A stretch of 64,000 nt of DNA from the IMG/VR virus record IMGVR_UViG_3300033995_001164, positions 62,001-126,000 of that record; one strand, given 5' to 3'. The notes beneath the pieces were generated by a model, which did not search any database, was not told where the DNA came from, and saw nothing but the letters and a program-made list of their open reading frames with translations. Positions 7,616 to 17,186 of the stretch are shown here, piece by piece (positions within the stretch are counted from its first letter, which is position 1; every line of letters starts with the position of its first letter). Both the position numbers and the translations under genes were made by a program. The stretch comes from a virus.

Positions 7616-8416
7616 TTAAATAATTTTACTACCTTTTTTTATATTGTCGATAGCCCACATTGGTTGTAAGTTAGTAAAATGACAGAGATTGTAAAGTTCT
7701 TCCTCAGTTTTGGCACTTGATAATGGTATTTTGTGGTCAATATGCCATCCATAATATCCGTAATTATCCCATGACATTCCTTCATTAAATTTTTGTTCTA
7801 AATGTTCTTTCAAAAATTCAGGAGAACAACCTATAATGTTAAAACTTTTATTATTTTTTCTTACATCTTTTAATTTAACATAAAAAAGTAACCTATTTCT
7901 AAGATTATGTTTTAATCTTTCGATTGGACATTTTTTTCGTTTATTTAACGAATTTGTAACCGACTTATTAATTAAATCTTTTTTATTTTTATCGTAATAT
8001 TCTTTCCATCTTTTTGTTTCTTTTTCAATATTATTTTTTCTATAATTTTTATTATATTCACCCCTTTTTTCTTTATTATTCGTATTTCTTTGTCTTGACT
8101 TCTCAATAAGAATTTCCCTATTTTTAGTATAATACTCTTTCCTTTTTATTAAAAGAATTTCCTTATTTTTTTCTATATATTCTTTCCTACCCTCTAAATT
8201 ATTAACATAATAATCTTTAAAATATAACTTAGTAACATCTTTTTTACTTTCTCGATATTTTTTTATTTTTTCAATATTTTTGTCATAATATTTTTTACTA
8301 ACATTTTTTCTACATTCTTTACAAATATTATTATACCCATCTTCCATACGACTATTCTTAAAAAAATATTCAACATTTTTTTCAAAGGCGCATTTATTAC
8401 ATTTTTTTGTATCCAT
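7616..8416 (-). CDS. HNH homing-type endonuclease
   Basis: The 266-residue protein has one N-terminal zinc ribbon (CNKC ... CKEC, residues 6-36), a long, very Lys/Asn-rich helical linker (about 40-165) and a C-terminal HNH domain with W-H-I-D-H-K-I-P-L-S and N-L-Q-P-M-W-A-I-D-N. The block SPEFLKEHLE...GMSWDN is nearly the same as in the HNH proteins at 33138 and 52458. Coding sequence is extremely A-rich, more so than its neighbours, which suits a laterally moving gene. It sits between a tail gene (6 nt) and the resolvase (1 nt), with no RHH partner. Confidence 0.88.
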   Translation of the reverse strand: MDTKKCNKCAFEKNVEYFFKNSRMEDGYNNICKECRKNVSKKYYDKNIEKIKKYRESKKDVTKLYFKDYYVNNLEGRKEYIEKNKEILLIKRKEYYTKNREILIEKSRQRNTNNKEKRGEYNKNYRKNNIEKETKRWKEYYDKNKKDLINKSVTNSLNKRKKCPIERLKHNLRNRLLFYVKLKDVRKNNKSFNIIGCSPEFLKEHLEQKFNEGMSWDNYGYYGWHIDHKIPLSSAKTEEELYNLCHFTNLQPMWAIDNIKKGSKII

Positions 8417-8422
8417 AATAAA

Positions 8423-10651
8423 TTAAAAATCAAGTTTTATCACATAAGATTGGATTCCTTGTCGTAATTCAGGTGATTGCAATTTAGATACAACCATAAG
8501 GTCTTTTTGTGAATTATATAACCCAATCTCCGTTACATATGAAGTTGTACCTGACATCCAAGTTGGATTCGATGTATTAGAAAACTGATTCCTACCTAAA
8601 TTTACAAGATATTTCATTTCATATATGGTCGCAGATATATCGGTTTCAAGATTCGCATACAGATAATACTCATCGCCAAAATTTAAATTATTTGATTGCC
8701 CATTCTGTGGAAGGTCAATATAATTAGCCAAATTATAGATAGGTGCCGAATCATACATAACCCGGTCAATTTGGAAAGTAGTATTTGTAATACCACTCAT
8801 AGTAATATACCCATTAATTGAACTACCTGTTAAATCAGATGTCACATCAATTTCTCTCCAAGCGGTTGTTAATGGTCTAGTGTCACCTGTTGTCACTTGA
8901 ACTAATAATTTCATTGAATTAGCCGAATATCCACTCAAATCAGCACTTGTATATGTATTCAAAGGTTGATTTAAAAATTTAAATTCTGAACCAAATCTAA
9001 CTGCAACATTTTTAGGGTCAGTAGTTACGGTATTATCCGCCCTTATATTAGAATAATAATTACAATGTAATGAATCTGTAAACCCTGTTGAATCGAATCG
9101 ATATGTCACCCAAACATTTTGAGTAATGTTCGTTACTAAAGGTTGAGTAGGGGTGTCACCAGGTGAACATATATTTGGTGTTAATAATGATAATTTTGGT
9201 GCCGGTAAAGTCCAATTTCTATTTGACTTGTACGACATTGCAGCAATAATTTCTTCGTCGTCAATAACAATAATTTCTTGGTCAGGAAAAACTTTACCAA
9301 CCCGATTTAATTTACCATTCGTATTTGGATTGTTATCCCATAATTGATAATATCTAATTCCCGGGTCATTCATATCGAGATTTTTAGTCGATTTGATATA
9401 TTGAGGGACACATAAATCATAATTACCTGGTGGGTCAATCCAAAATGTTTGCCCTATTGAACTACCCGAGGATTTATGCCACATTAGAGTAGGGATAGTT
9501 AATTTAAAGTGTCTTGCCAACCCTGTATTATCTGTTGGGTTTTGAGGGTCGTATGGTGTTGTTGCAAATTTTTCACCGTACACATTGTCAATATCTTGAT
9601 TTGTATAATGGATGATAGCAATTGCCTTTTGATTTGATGGTGGAACAATTATTGGTTCTTGATATGAATTATAGTAACCTACGAAACTCGTATCAGTTTG
9701 CCCACTAGCATTATTATACCCTAAGTATTCTTTAGTACCAATGTAGCTGACAGAACCATATTGAGTGTAATTTTCATAAATATTACTAAATAACCCAGCA
9801 GGACTTTCAGTCCATGGAATATTCATATTCCAAATCGGAGTATTTTCCCTTTGTGATACATCACAAGGACTTTCAAAATTAAATGCGTCTGTTTCCCAAT
9901 AAGGTGCCGGAGTTATTGTATCATAAATTACTGTCATCCCCGATGGGTAAACTAAAACACGAGCCATTTCACCACCTAAAACTTTTCCTGTATAATCAGG
10001 AACTGACCTATCTAAAGTCAATGTCCAAGTCGTAGTACCCGTAGTCCCCGTTGTAGGGCTCAAATCTTGTATTTTATAAGTTAAAACAGGAAATGTTCCA
10101 ACATTAGTACAACCACCATTACCATCGTAAATAATTGTAATGATATCATTAATTGATGGTGTTCCTGTAGTTGGTGAACAAATTAATGTATCTAAAGTAA
10201 TGTCAATCACTGTTTGACCAACTAAAGTAGTCATATCAACTTGATAGTTTGATGTCATAGTATACGCAGAACTTATTTGAACATTCCAATTTCCGGGAGT
10301 TCCTCCTGTCATAAAAAACCCTTTGTTACCCGCAGAATTATAAATTGGTTGAACTACACTGTCCATGTATGGAATACCATAGGTGCCTCCATTACTACCT
10401 TGAACATAATATGGATACTTGACATTCTGTTTGTTTGATTGAGGGGAACCCGTATCATTTTGAGCATTAAATGCCGGCATTAAAATGTTATTATTTGTTT
10501 GGTTATAGTTTGGAACCGCAGTATAACTTACCTCACTATCACCAATTTGAAAGTAAGCAATATCAAAATTCCCTTGTGATAGATATCTTCTACCCACATC
10601 AGTTAATCTTGTGTTAATCAATCCCGCAGTATTTTTAATTATATATGACAT
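8423..10651 (-). CDS. Virion structural protein, probable tail/baseplate or fibre-associated
   Basis: The 742-residue protein is Asn/Thr/Ser/Tyr/Gly-rich and beta-structured without PT stalks. Its N-terminus (NTAGLINTRLTDVGRRYL followed by FQIGDSEV) looks like a conserved assembly domain of T4-like structural proteins; the C-terminus ends with VTEIGLYNSQKDLMVVSKL, a phrase common in phage tail-fibre and baseplate proteins (EIGLY...L..VA). This suggests a fibre anchored by its N-terminus, but an exact T4 counterpart cannot be named. It closes the receptor-binding region, and is separated from the adhesin upstream by a 131-nt gap. Confidence 0.75.
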   Translation of the reverse strand: MSYIIKNTAGLINTRLTDVGRRYLSQGNFDIAYFQIGDSEVSYTAVPNYNQTNNNILMPAFNAQNDTGSPQSNKQNVKYPYYVQGSNGGTYGIPYMDSVVQPIYNSAGNKGFFMTGGTPGNWNVQISSAYTMTSNYQVDMTTLVGQTVIDITLDTLICSPTTGTPSINDIITIIYDGNGGCTNVGTFPVLTYKIQDLSPTTGTTGTTTWTLTLDRSVPDYTGKVLGGEMARVLVYPSGMTVIYDTITPAPYWETDAFNFESPCDVSQRENTPIWNMNIPWTESPAGLFSNIYENYTQYGSVSYIGTKEYLGYNNASGQTDTSFVGYYNSYQEPIIVPPSNQKAIAIIHYTNQDIDNVYGEKFATTPYDPQNPTDNTGLARHFKLTIPTLMWHKSSGSSIGQTFWIDPPGNYDLCVPQYIKSTKNLDMNDPGIRYYQLWDNNPNTNGKLNRVGKVFPDQEIIVIDDEEIIAAMSYKSNRNWTLPAPKLSLLTPNICSPGDTPTQPLVTNITQNVWVTYRFDSTGFTDSLHCNYYSNIRADNTVTTDPKNVAVRFGSEFKFLNQPLNTYTSADLSGYSANSMKLLVQVTTGDTRPLTTAWREIDVTSDLTGSSINGYITMSGITNTTFQIDRVMYDSAPIYNLANYIDLPQNGQSNNLNFGDEYYLYANLETDISATIYEMKYLVNLGRNQFSNTSNPTWMSGTTSYVTEIGLYNSQKDLMVVSKLQSPELRQGIQSYVIKLDF

Positions 10652-10782
10652 TATCTATAAATATTTTTTTTTATTTTCTTATTAAGTTATTAAAATAGGT
10701 TTTTATTATTTGTGGTAATCCCAACCTCTATTCTAATTAAGTACACCCTATTGGAGTACCGAGATTACGACCATTCCAATAT
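10652..10782 (-). other. Intergenic region with inverted repeats
   Basis: This 131-nt gap contains GTACACC (10741-10747) facing GGAGTAC (10753-10759), a hairpin with one A-A mismatch and a 5-nt loop. Outside it, GGTAATC near 10714 can pair with GATTACGACC near 10762-10771, giving a longer two-part fold. It lies between two minus-strand tail genes. It may be a terminator or processing site, although no strong T-run follows directly. TATAAATA (10656-10663; TATTTATA on the coding strand) stands 5 nt before the next start. Confidence 0.4.
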
Positions 10783-13101
10783 CTAACAAGAACCTATAAC
10801 ATTCATTATTTCGGTACTACTAACAATACTTCTTGCACATACATTATATGTACATATAGTGCTTAAGCAATACTCTGTGTCTGTTTGTTGAACTCCATCA
10901 CAATCTATATATGTTATTTCAAAAAACTCGTCATAAGGTGCACTTTGATAACTTGAACATACAGGTATCGTACTTGTCGGTACATAAATAAAATCATTTG
11001 TTTGAACTTGTCTTGAGATTCCAATAACAGAACTACAATTATCCCCAATAATTGTTGGTGTTGATATCACTGAAGAAACTTGAGTTATAATATTTGTCGT
11101 ACAGTTTGATTGAGATGCAACTTGCCCATCAGTAATTGTGTCCACAGTCGTTGAATTTATTTGTATTATATCTCCATTGGTTATTGTTATTGAATTACTA
11201 TATTGAATTGAAGTAATAATTTGGGTATTTGGAGAACAAAACGGCCTTGTCCCTTGAGATACCGGAGTTGTTGGACCAACGGTTGTGGTTATAGGTAATC
11301 CATTTTTGGTCACATTAAATACCACAGATGAATTACCACTACCCGGACCGTTTACCGTTATTAATGCGGTAGATATTAAATTAAAAGTCACACTAACACC
11401 AACCGGTAAAGGTGGATTAGATACTAAAGTCATCAATTGAGTAACTGTTTGAGAAACATTTGGAACTGAAGTTGTTGTTGCAACACCAACATTCGCCAAT
11501 GACAATTGATAAGTTACAGGTATCGAATCATACCCAATTGTCACTGTAGTTGTTTGTGAATTATTTTCTGAATCATAAACAACTACGGTATATGTGTTTG
11601 GACATAAATTGGTAAAAGTATTATTTGAATTAGATGTTATCCCTCCATTAATACTATATGAATAAGGTGAAGTTCCATTCTGAGCAAATATTGATATACT
11701 ACCATTACAATTTATGGTTCCTTGACAAGAACTGTTTGTTTTACTAACACTAACTTGTAATGGAATTACCGGAGGACATCCCCCTTTACTCATTGTTATG
11801 GAATATTGTTCATCCCCTCCTAATACGACCCAAGCAGAATCAGGTATTACATCAACAGTAGTGCTAATAACTACACCACCGCCCAAGGTTAATGGATTGT
11901 TTGTACCAATAATGTAGATTTCCCATCTATTATTATTAATACTCCAAACAATATCGTACCCAACGCTTGACCATTTAAATCGACCATTTTGAGTTCCATT
12001 ACAAACAAATTGTATTGGACCGAAATTTGGAACGCCAGTTCCAATTGCTATTAAACATAAATCAACACATTGAACTGGTGATGTTGGAGTCGGTGATGGT
12101 GTCATTGTTGGAGTTAATGAAGGAATTGGTCCGAGTAATTCACAAATTGTTGTTGCGGTATAATCAGGACTACCGTCAGGCCAATCATAATCTGTAACGA
12201 CAACTTCATAAGTACCAGCCGGAACCCCAAATAAAGTTTGACTTCGTTGACCTCCTTCCCAAAAGAAAGAATATGGTGCCGTACCACCTGTAACATTTAT
12301 TGATAAAATCCCCCCTAACGGATTGCTATTTGTTGGCGATTGTATTATATTACAACTAATACCCATATCAAATAAAGTGATAACGTCACATTCATTCTTC
12401 AATCTTATTACCGGAGTATTTGATGGCGTTGGGGTAGAGGTATTAGTTGGTGTTGGTGTTACAGTATTTGTCGTCGTAATTGTTGGTGTTACAGTATTTG
12501 TTGGTGTAATTGTTGGAGTTGGGGTTGGGGTCGGGGTTGAACAAATGACCGTTGTTCTCGTATTTAATTTCGTTACTCCTCCAAATGGTTTAGTATAATT
12601 AAACGATACTTCAAGACCAATTTGGATTCCTTGAACAAAGATACCACAACAATCCGTATAATAATACGTTCCCGTTGTTATCCCTAACCCGCAAATAATT
12701 GGGGGACTTGAAGGTGTTTGCGTGTTTGTTGGTGTATTAGTTGGTGTTGGTGTATTAGTTGGTGTTTGTGTGTTTGTTGTCGTATTAGTTGGTGTTTGTG
12801 TCGAGGTATTAGTTGGTGTCGGAGTTACCCCAATAGAGCAAGGGTTTGTCATCTCCACAGTACTATTTGTGGTAAAAGACGCTGAATTATTTTTGTAATA
12901 AAAAATTACAGGAGTTTGTACATCACTAACACATATACTATTTGGGTAATACCCACTATCAGTATATGGGTCATCCTGATTAATATCAACACAATCAAAA
13001 TAATTAACAAATACAACTCCATTAAGTAATGGGTCAGAATTGCCCGTCGCGTCTGCCAAATCAATAGCACTTATCGTTATGTCATAAAAACTACAAGCCA
13101 T
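10783..13101 (-). CDS. Adhesin-like tail protein with Pro-Thr stalks and SprB-type repeats
   Basis: The 772 residues divide into an N-terminal domain (1-92, closely related to that of the gene at 13422), a Pro-Thr stalk (about 90-134, PTNT/TQTP units), a small Cys-containing domain, a second stalk (about 187-228), an SprB-like domain (about 247-327, with GGTAPYSFFWEGG...GVPAGTYEVVVTD), a third short stalk and a second SprB-like repeat (about 447-520, GTSPYSYSING...NLCPNTYTVVVYD). SprB repeats are known from the gliding adhesin of Flavobacterium. A side fibre or receptor-binding protein is inferred; the N-terminal domain would attach to the virion. No signal peptide is seen. Confidence 0.82.
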   Translation of the reverse strand: MACSFYDITISAIDLADATGNSDPLLNGVVFVNYFDCVDINQDDPYTDSGYYPNSICVSDVQTPVIFYYKNNSASFTTNSTVEMTNPCSIGVTPTPTNTSTQTPTNTTTNTQTPTNTPTPTNTPTNTQTPSSPPIICGLGITTGTYYYTDCCGIFVQGIQIGLEVSFNYTKPFGGVTKLNTRTTVICSTPTPTPTPTITPTNTVTPTITTTNTVTPTPTNTSTPTPSNTPVIRLKNECDVITLFDMGISCNIIQSPTNSNPLGGILSINVTGGTAPYSFFWEGGQRSQTLFGVPAGTYEVVVTDYDWPDGSPDYTATTICELLGPIPSLTPTMTPSPTPTSPVQCVDLCLIAIGTGVPNFGPIQFVCNGTQNGRFKWSSVGYDIVWSINNNRWEIYIIGTNNPLTLGGGVVISTTVDVIPDSAWVVLGGDEQYSITMSKGGCPPVIPLQVSVSKTNSSCQGTINCNGSISIFAQNGTSPYSYSINGGITSNSNNTFTNLCPNTYTVVVYDSENNSQTTTVTIGYDSIPVTYQLSLANVGVATTTSVPNVSQTVTQLMTLVSNPPLPVGVSVTFNLISTALITVNGPGSGNSSVVFNVTKNGLPITTTVGPTTPVSQGTRPFCSPNTQIITSIQYSNSITITNGDIIQINSTTVDTITDGQVASQSNCTTNIITQVSSVISTPTIIGDNCSSVIGISRQVQTNDFIYVPTSTIPVCSSYQSAPYDEFFEITYIDCDGVQQTDTEYCLSTICTYNVCARSIVSSTEIMNVIGSC

Positions 13102-13203
13102 TATATTTTATTCATTTTATTCATCTTATTTTATAATTATAACTTTATTTTTTTTTTATGATAATATAATAACCCAAGTATAGTATTATTACTACTAATT
13201 GAC

Positions 13204-13422
13204 TTATATTACACTTTCAATTCCGCTTATTGTACAGTTATTTGCATCCACCACCTTCAACATATAAGATGATGATGTATCATATGGTGATGGTATATTA
13301 AACACATACGGCGTTGTGGTTATTGTTGTCACATAGAAACAACCACTCCCATTACTTTGACATATGTAAAGGTTATAGGGTGATTGTCCTGTTATACTAT
13401 TAATTGTTACTTGTATTGCCAT
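13204..13422 (-). CDS. Small beta-sandwich (SprB/Ig-like) protein, 72 aa
   Basis: The 72-residue protein is one domain: VTINSITGQSPYNLYICQ ... YMLKVVDANNCTISG. It resembles half of an SprB-type repeat (GxxPY... V-V-D-x-x-x-C). It is similar in layout to the 103-aa protein at 26796, which suggests a family of free-standing single-domain accessory proteins. Its start overlaps the stop of the upstream adhesin by 1 nt (TAATG). A fibre decoration or chaperone-like protein is possible; function unknown. Confidence 0.6.
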   Translation of the reverse strand: MAIQVTINSITGQSPYNLYICQSNGSGCFYVTTITTTPYVFNIPSPYDTSSSYMLKVVDANNCTISGIESVI

Positions 13423-15890
13423 TATTTATTTTTTCTTCTTTTTTTCTTAGATGTGATAAATTCATAAACCATAAGTGAGAATTTATTACCAAAATAATGT
13501 ATTACTTTTCCAAGTTTATTATCCTCAGGTAATACACCCATCATATATGCCATGTGTTCAGACCAAGGTTTTGTTATTAAATAGAAATATTTCGAATATT
13601 GTGGGTTCTTAGTTAAGAAATTAACCACGGGTTTAGCCCAAGTCAAATATCCAAACATTCCTTTTTTATTTGTTTTTAACATCAATCTACCAAACTTCTC
13701 ATCCGCTTCCCAAATTTCTTTAGGTAAGTATCCTTGGTGATATAACAAATCACATATGATTTTTTGTTGTGTACCTCCTCCCGGACCAGGGTCTATTGGA
13801 CCAACATAAAAACAGGTACTACAATCAGGATATATGGTAGTATCAGATACACCAATTGAACTTGCAAAATAATCTCCGGTTTGAACAATAGGGACAAAAT
13901 TACCCGGAATAGTATAAGTTTCAGGTACTTCCCCTAAATATGTAAAACAATTCCCAAAAATCTCAGGGCTTTTAATTACCTGCCCAATTGTTGTTATTCC
14001 AGGGTGTTGTACTGTTTGAACTACTTGAGTCTTATAAACATTTCCTGAAATAACATAACAACTTTCATATAAAAACTTATTAGTTGAAGGTATAATAACC
14101 GGAACTCCACAAGAGGTACAGTCACTAAATTTAGTCGTTATTGAACTAAAATTATCCCCTTGGAATGTAATTGAAATTACATTTGTAGGTGGAATATATC
14201 CTGTATTATATCTACCAAGATAAGTCCAACAAGAACCAAGAATATCTTTAATTGTTTCACCAACAATTAATGAACCGTGAGGTAATGTTTGTATTACCAT
14301 TGAATTCTGTGTTTGGAAAAATACCGGTTGACAAGTTTGAAATACATATACCCAATTTGGTGTTGGTGTTGGGGTTTTTGTTGGTGTTGACGTTATTGTT
14401 GGAGTAGGGGGAGGTGTCGTACCAAAAGTTGAGCTAGGGGTGGGTGTTTGAGTAGGGGTGGGAGTATTTGTAGGTGTTTGAGTATTAGTATTTGTTGGGG
14501 TTGGAGTTGGAGTTGGTAATATTGAACAATTACTACAATTACCATAAACATTGTAAATATCTCCAACAGTAGTATTTGATGAGTAGTCGAAATCATCTCT
14601 AATATATGTTATACATTTTTGTTCTCCGTTCACCATCGCCAACATTGTAGTACCTACACTAATTGGGAGTCCCATATAAACTAAACTATCTGAGGTATAT
14701 ACCTCAACCCCTGTTTCACAAATGATTAATACCTTAACGGACACACAACTGAAGACACTTTCTAACATATTAAAAGTTACTTGACCTCCAACAGGAATGT
14801 TAGGTGTCGGCATGACAGTAGGTGTAACTGTCACAGTAGGACTTACCGGAGTATACCCACTTAAACTAAACGATACTGCGGTACCTAAACAAGGATTACT
14901 TGTTGGTGTTGGAGTGTTAGTTGGAGTGTTAGTTGGAGTGTTAGTTGGAGTAATGGTTAATGTTGGTGTTGGTTCCCAACCACAATCAAAATAAGCTTCA
15001 AAATCAAATGTCGTACAATCGATTGGTAATGGAGTTGGAGGTGGGCACTCTCCTACATTGAAATCCGTTGCTGAAATGTCGGGACATATTGATTTACAGG
15101 GTGTCGCACCTTGTAAAATACAATCGCCACCTAAACTATCACTTAAACACCAATATATTCCTGTGTAATAAATAAATGATGTTGTAATTGAATCTCCCGA
15201 GTAATATTGTTTATCATTATAGTATCCCGTCTCAGTATAATTTCCACTGTAACCCGTTAAAGCGGGTAATGTTGTGTTAAAACAATATATACTATTAGGA
15301 CAAGGTAAATCGGGTGTTGTTGGACAAGCAATATCCTCACAACCTGAAGAAACTTGTACAAAACTAACTCCCGTCCCATTATATATTGGACCCGAACCAT
15401 CATAAGTTATAACAGTTGCACATTCATTAAATAAAGTATCTGTAATTAAATAAGTGGTACCAATAACAAGAATTGAGGGTAAATCGACAAACCTAAATTT
15501 AATTAACGGATTACTACAACTTTGAAATTGAACAATATTACCACTTGTTGGGGTTGGAGTATTTGTTGGGGTTGGAGTATTTGTTGGTGTAGTCGTTGTG
15601 GTTGGTGTGGGTGTCACTTCAATGTCACAAGGACCTTGTATGTCCGTAGTACTATTCGTTGCAATTAAACCTAAATTATCTTTATAATAATAAATTACCG
15701 GAGTTTGAACATCACTAGCACATATACTATTTAAATAAACCCCCGCCTCGGAATATGAACCATTCTGATTAATATTATCACAATTAAAATAATCAACAAA
15801 TACAACACCATTAAGTAATGGGTCGGAATTTCCTGTCGCGTCCGCTAAATCAAGGGCACCTATCGTTATGTCATAAAAATTACAAGCCAT
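13422..15890 (-). CDS. Adhesin-like tail protein with Pro-Thr stalks, paralogue of the neighbouring gene
   Basis: Residues 1-92 are strongly similar to the N-terminus of the protein at 10783 (shared LADATGNSDPLLNGVVFV and SDVQTPVI), pointing to a common virion-docking domain. Pro-Thr stalks lie at about 92-116, 307-332 and 458-510, separated by Cys-containing beta domains. Residues about 707-822 form an all-helical C-terminal module (ICDLLYHQGYLP ... WSEHMAYMMGVL) with a very basic tail (KKKRRKNK). I recall modules of this kind at the C-termini of large phage tail proteins, where they may help folding or be removed on maturation. Probably a long side fibre. Confidence 0.82.
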   Translation of the reverse strand: MACNFYDITIGALDLADATGNSDPLLNGVVFVDYFNCDNINQNGSYSEAGVYLNSICASDVQTPVIYYYKDNLGLIATNSTTDIQGPCDIEVTPTPTTTTTPTNTPTPTNTPTPTSGNIVQFQSCSNPLIKFRFVDLPSILVIGTTYLITDTLFNECATVITYDGSGPIYNGTGVSFVQVSSGCEDIACPTTPDLPCPNSIYCFNTTLPALTGYSGNYTETGYYNDKQYYSGDSITTSFIYYTGIYWCLSDSLGGDCILQGATPCKSICPDISATDFNVGECPPPTPLPIDCTTFDFEAYFDCGWEPTPTLTITPTNTPTNTPTNTPTPTSNPCLGTAVSFSLSGYTPVSPTVTVTPTVMPTPNIPVGGQVTFNMLESVFSCVSVKVLIICETGVEVYTSDSLVYMGLPISVGTTMLAMVNGEQKCITYIRDDFDYSSNTTVGDIYNVYGNCSNCSILPTPTPTPTNTNTQTPTNTPTPTQTPTPSSTFGTTPPPTPTITSTPTKTPTPTPNWVYVFQTCQPVFFQTQNSMVIQTLPHGSLIVGETIKDILGSCWTYLGRYNTGYIPPTNVISITFQGDNFSSITTKFSDCTSCGVPVIIPSTNKFLYESCYVISGNVYKTQVVQTVQHPGITTIGQVIKSPEIFGNCFTYLGEVPETYTIPGNFVPIVQTGDYFASSIGVSDTTIYPDCSTCFYVGPIDPGPGGGTQQKIICDLLYHQGYLPKEIWEADEKFGRLMLKTNKKGMFGYLTWAKPVVNFLTKNPQYSKYFYLITKPWSEHMAYMMGVLPEDNKLGKVIHYFGNKFSLMVYEFITSKKKRRKNK

Positions 15891-15995
15891 TCAAATTTGT
15901 TTTACTATAAATAACCCAATAGTGAGTTTTATACAAAAGAAATATAGTTTTATTGAAAAACAAATAAAGACAGGGTTAGGGAATATTTATATTAT

Positions 15996-16181
15996 ATGAA
16001 ACTTCTTTCCACGATACAGAAAATTATTCAAGAATCTGAAGAAAATTATAACAATGCTTGTGAGGGCGTTACGTCAATTGACGAATTAGATAGACTTGAG
16101 AAACAATATATTGATTCATTAAAACTTTTAAAATTTTATAAAGTTAATGAAAATCGAAAACCTCTTAAAGAGGACATTTAG
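15996..16181 (+). CDS. Small helical protein, the only plus-strand gene
   Basis: The 61-residue protein (MKLLSTIQKIIQESEENY ... NENRKPLKEDI) is helical and charged, with no known domain. Evidence that it is real: an ATG after an AT-rich region; placement in a gap otherwise empty of minus-strand genes; and a terminator hairpin with T-run 28 nt after its stop on the same strand. It is divergent from the adhesin gene at 13422-15890, so promoters for both directions should lie within 15891-15995. Convergent arrangement with the glycosyltransferase gene. Orientation alone suggests separate, perhaps early, expression. Confidence 0.6.
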   Translation: MKLLSTIQKIIQESEENYNNACEGVTSIDELDRLEKQYIDSLKLLKFYKVNENRKPLKEDI

Positions 16182-16182
16182 G

Positions 16183-16200
16183 ACCGTTATCAGTAATGGT
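16183..16200 (+). repeat. Small inverted repeat after the plus-strand gene
   Basis: ACCGTTA pairs with TAATGGT (one G-T pair) around a TCAG loop, directly after the stop of the plus-strand gene. It precedes the terminator hairpin by 8 nt. It may stabilise the 3' end of the transcript. Confidence 0.45.
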
Positions 16201-16208
16201 AACAAAAT

Positions 16209-16246
16209 AAAGGGGGAAGCTCGCTACTACCCCTTTTTTATTTTTT
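16209..16246 (+). terminator. Rho-independent terminator
   Basis: AAAGGGG (16209-16215) pairs with CCCCTTT (16230-16236); inside, AGC (16218-16220) can pair with GCT (16223-16225). A T-rich run follows to 16246. It serves the small plus-strand gene. On the other strand the same stem is followed by TTTATTTTG, so it may also stop transcription from the convergent glycosyltransferase side. Confidence 0.75.
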
Positions 16247-16293
16247 CATTGATGTACTAACTTCACCCTTAAAATCTTTAAAAATTATATTGT

Positions 16294-17169
16294 TTACAAG
16301 GATTTTATTGCGTTAATGATTATATCTATATCAAACATCTCATTCAAATCGTTATAAGGAATGGTCCCCAAATCTTCAAACAACAAATGTTTAGCATAAT
16401 AATTATGTTCTAAATTTATTTCTCTTGTGGGAGCATTTGCAACAATATTTTGGTTATTTTCATATCCAAATATTTTTGGATTAGTTCCTACCCACATAAC
16501 TACAGATGAAAGTCCAAGAGCCTGAGCCATATGCATCGCACTTGAATCTATTAATAACCTTTTTTCAGATAAGGTTAAAAGAATTGCAATACTTCTAAAA
16601 GAATCTAACGCTTGTAAAGTATCCGGATAAGATAATTGGTCTTCTCGTTTAATATGAAGAATTGTGTATTTGTCTTTGAATTGACTAATAATTTCTTCAA
16701 CAACTGTTTGTGGAATATCTCGAGTCCAACTATATTGTAATGGTTGACCTACTCCACCGCCATTAGTTTGAATAGCGAAAATTGGTTTGTCCGTCTTATA
16801 AAAATTTTCAAAATATTGTCTTTCCGATTTTGAGATGAACAGTTCGGGTTGTTCTCCGTTATAAGTAATACCAAACATCTCACACCAAATTTCAATTAAG
16901 TGTTTGGATTCTGTAATGTAATCACTAGTATTGTAGGGGTCAGAAACAAACACCTTACAATCTTTATTCATTATGTATTTTTTATATATCCCGTTGGTTT
17001 GTGTATGATTTAACACTTTATTTACATTTGGATTTGCAATAAAAACATCCGGATATCCAGTAATAACAATAATATAGGCATTAGAGTATTGTTTTTTTAT
17101 TGCGCTTAAAACCGCTGTACTCATAATGGATTTTCCTAATCCACCATCGATAGTAAATATTATATTCAT
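16294..17169 (-). CDS. Glycosyltransferase, GT9 / heptosyltransferase-like
   Basis: The 291-residue protein has the GT-B architecture of the ADP-heptose-LPS transferase family: an N-terminal G-G-L-G-K (TIDGGLGKSIMSTAVLSAI) with a Rossmann-type strand (AYIIVITGYPDVF), a central WTRDIP and a C-terminal donor-site region LLIDSSAMHMAQALGL ... VVMWVGTNP, equivalent to the DSGxxHxAxAxG block of GT9 enzymes. It lies 17 nt below a sulfotransferase gene, in the middle of the adhesin cluster. It is likely cytoplasmic. It may modify virion fibre proteins or host cell-surface glycans; the substrate cannot be read from the sequence. Confidence 0.82.
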   Translation of the reverse strand: MNIIFTIDGGLGKSIMSTAVLSAIKKQYSNAYIIVITGYPDVFIANPNVNKVLNHTQTNGIYKKYIMNKDCKVFVSDPYNTSDYITESKHLIEIWCEMFGITYNGEQPELFISKSERQYFENFYKTDKPIFAIQTNGGGVGQPLQYSWTRDIPQTVVEEIISQFKDKYTILHIKREDQLSYPDTLQALDSFRSIAILLTLSEKRLLIDSSAMHMAQALGLSSVVMWVGTNPKIFGYENNQNIVANAPTREINLEHNYYAKHLLFEDLGTIPYNDLNEMFDIDIIINAIKSL

Positions 17170-17186
17170 TTCTTATTTTTTATTAA

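Noticed and set aside
10652-10782. tRNA or structured RNA in the gap with inverted repeats
   Set aside because: No cloverleaf, anticodon arm or TTCGA-like loop can be drawn; only nested hairpins are seen.
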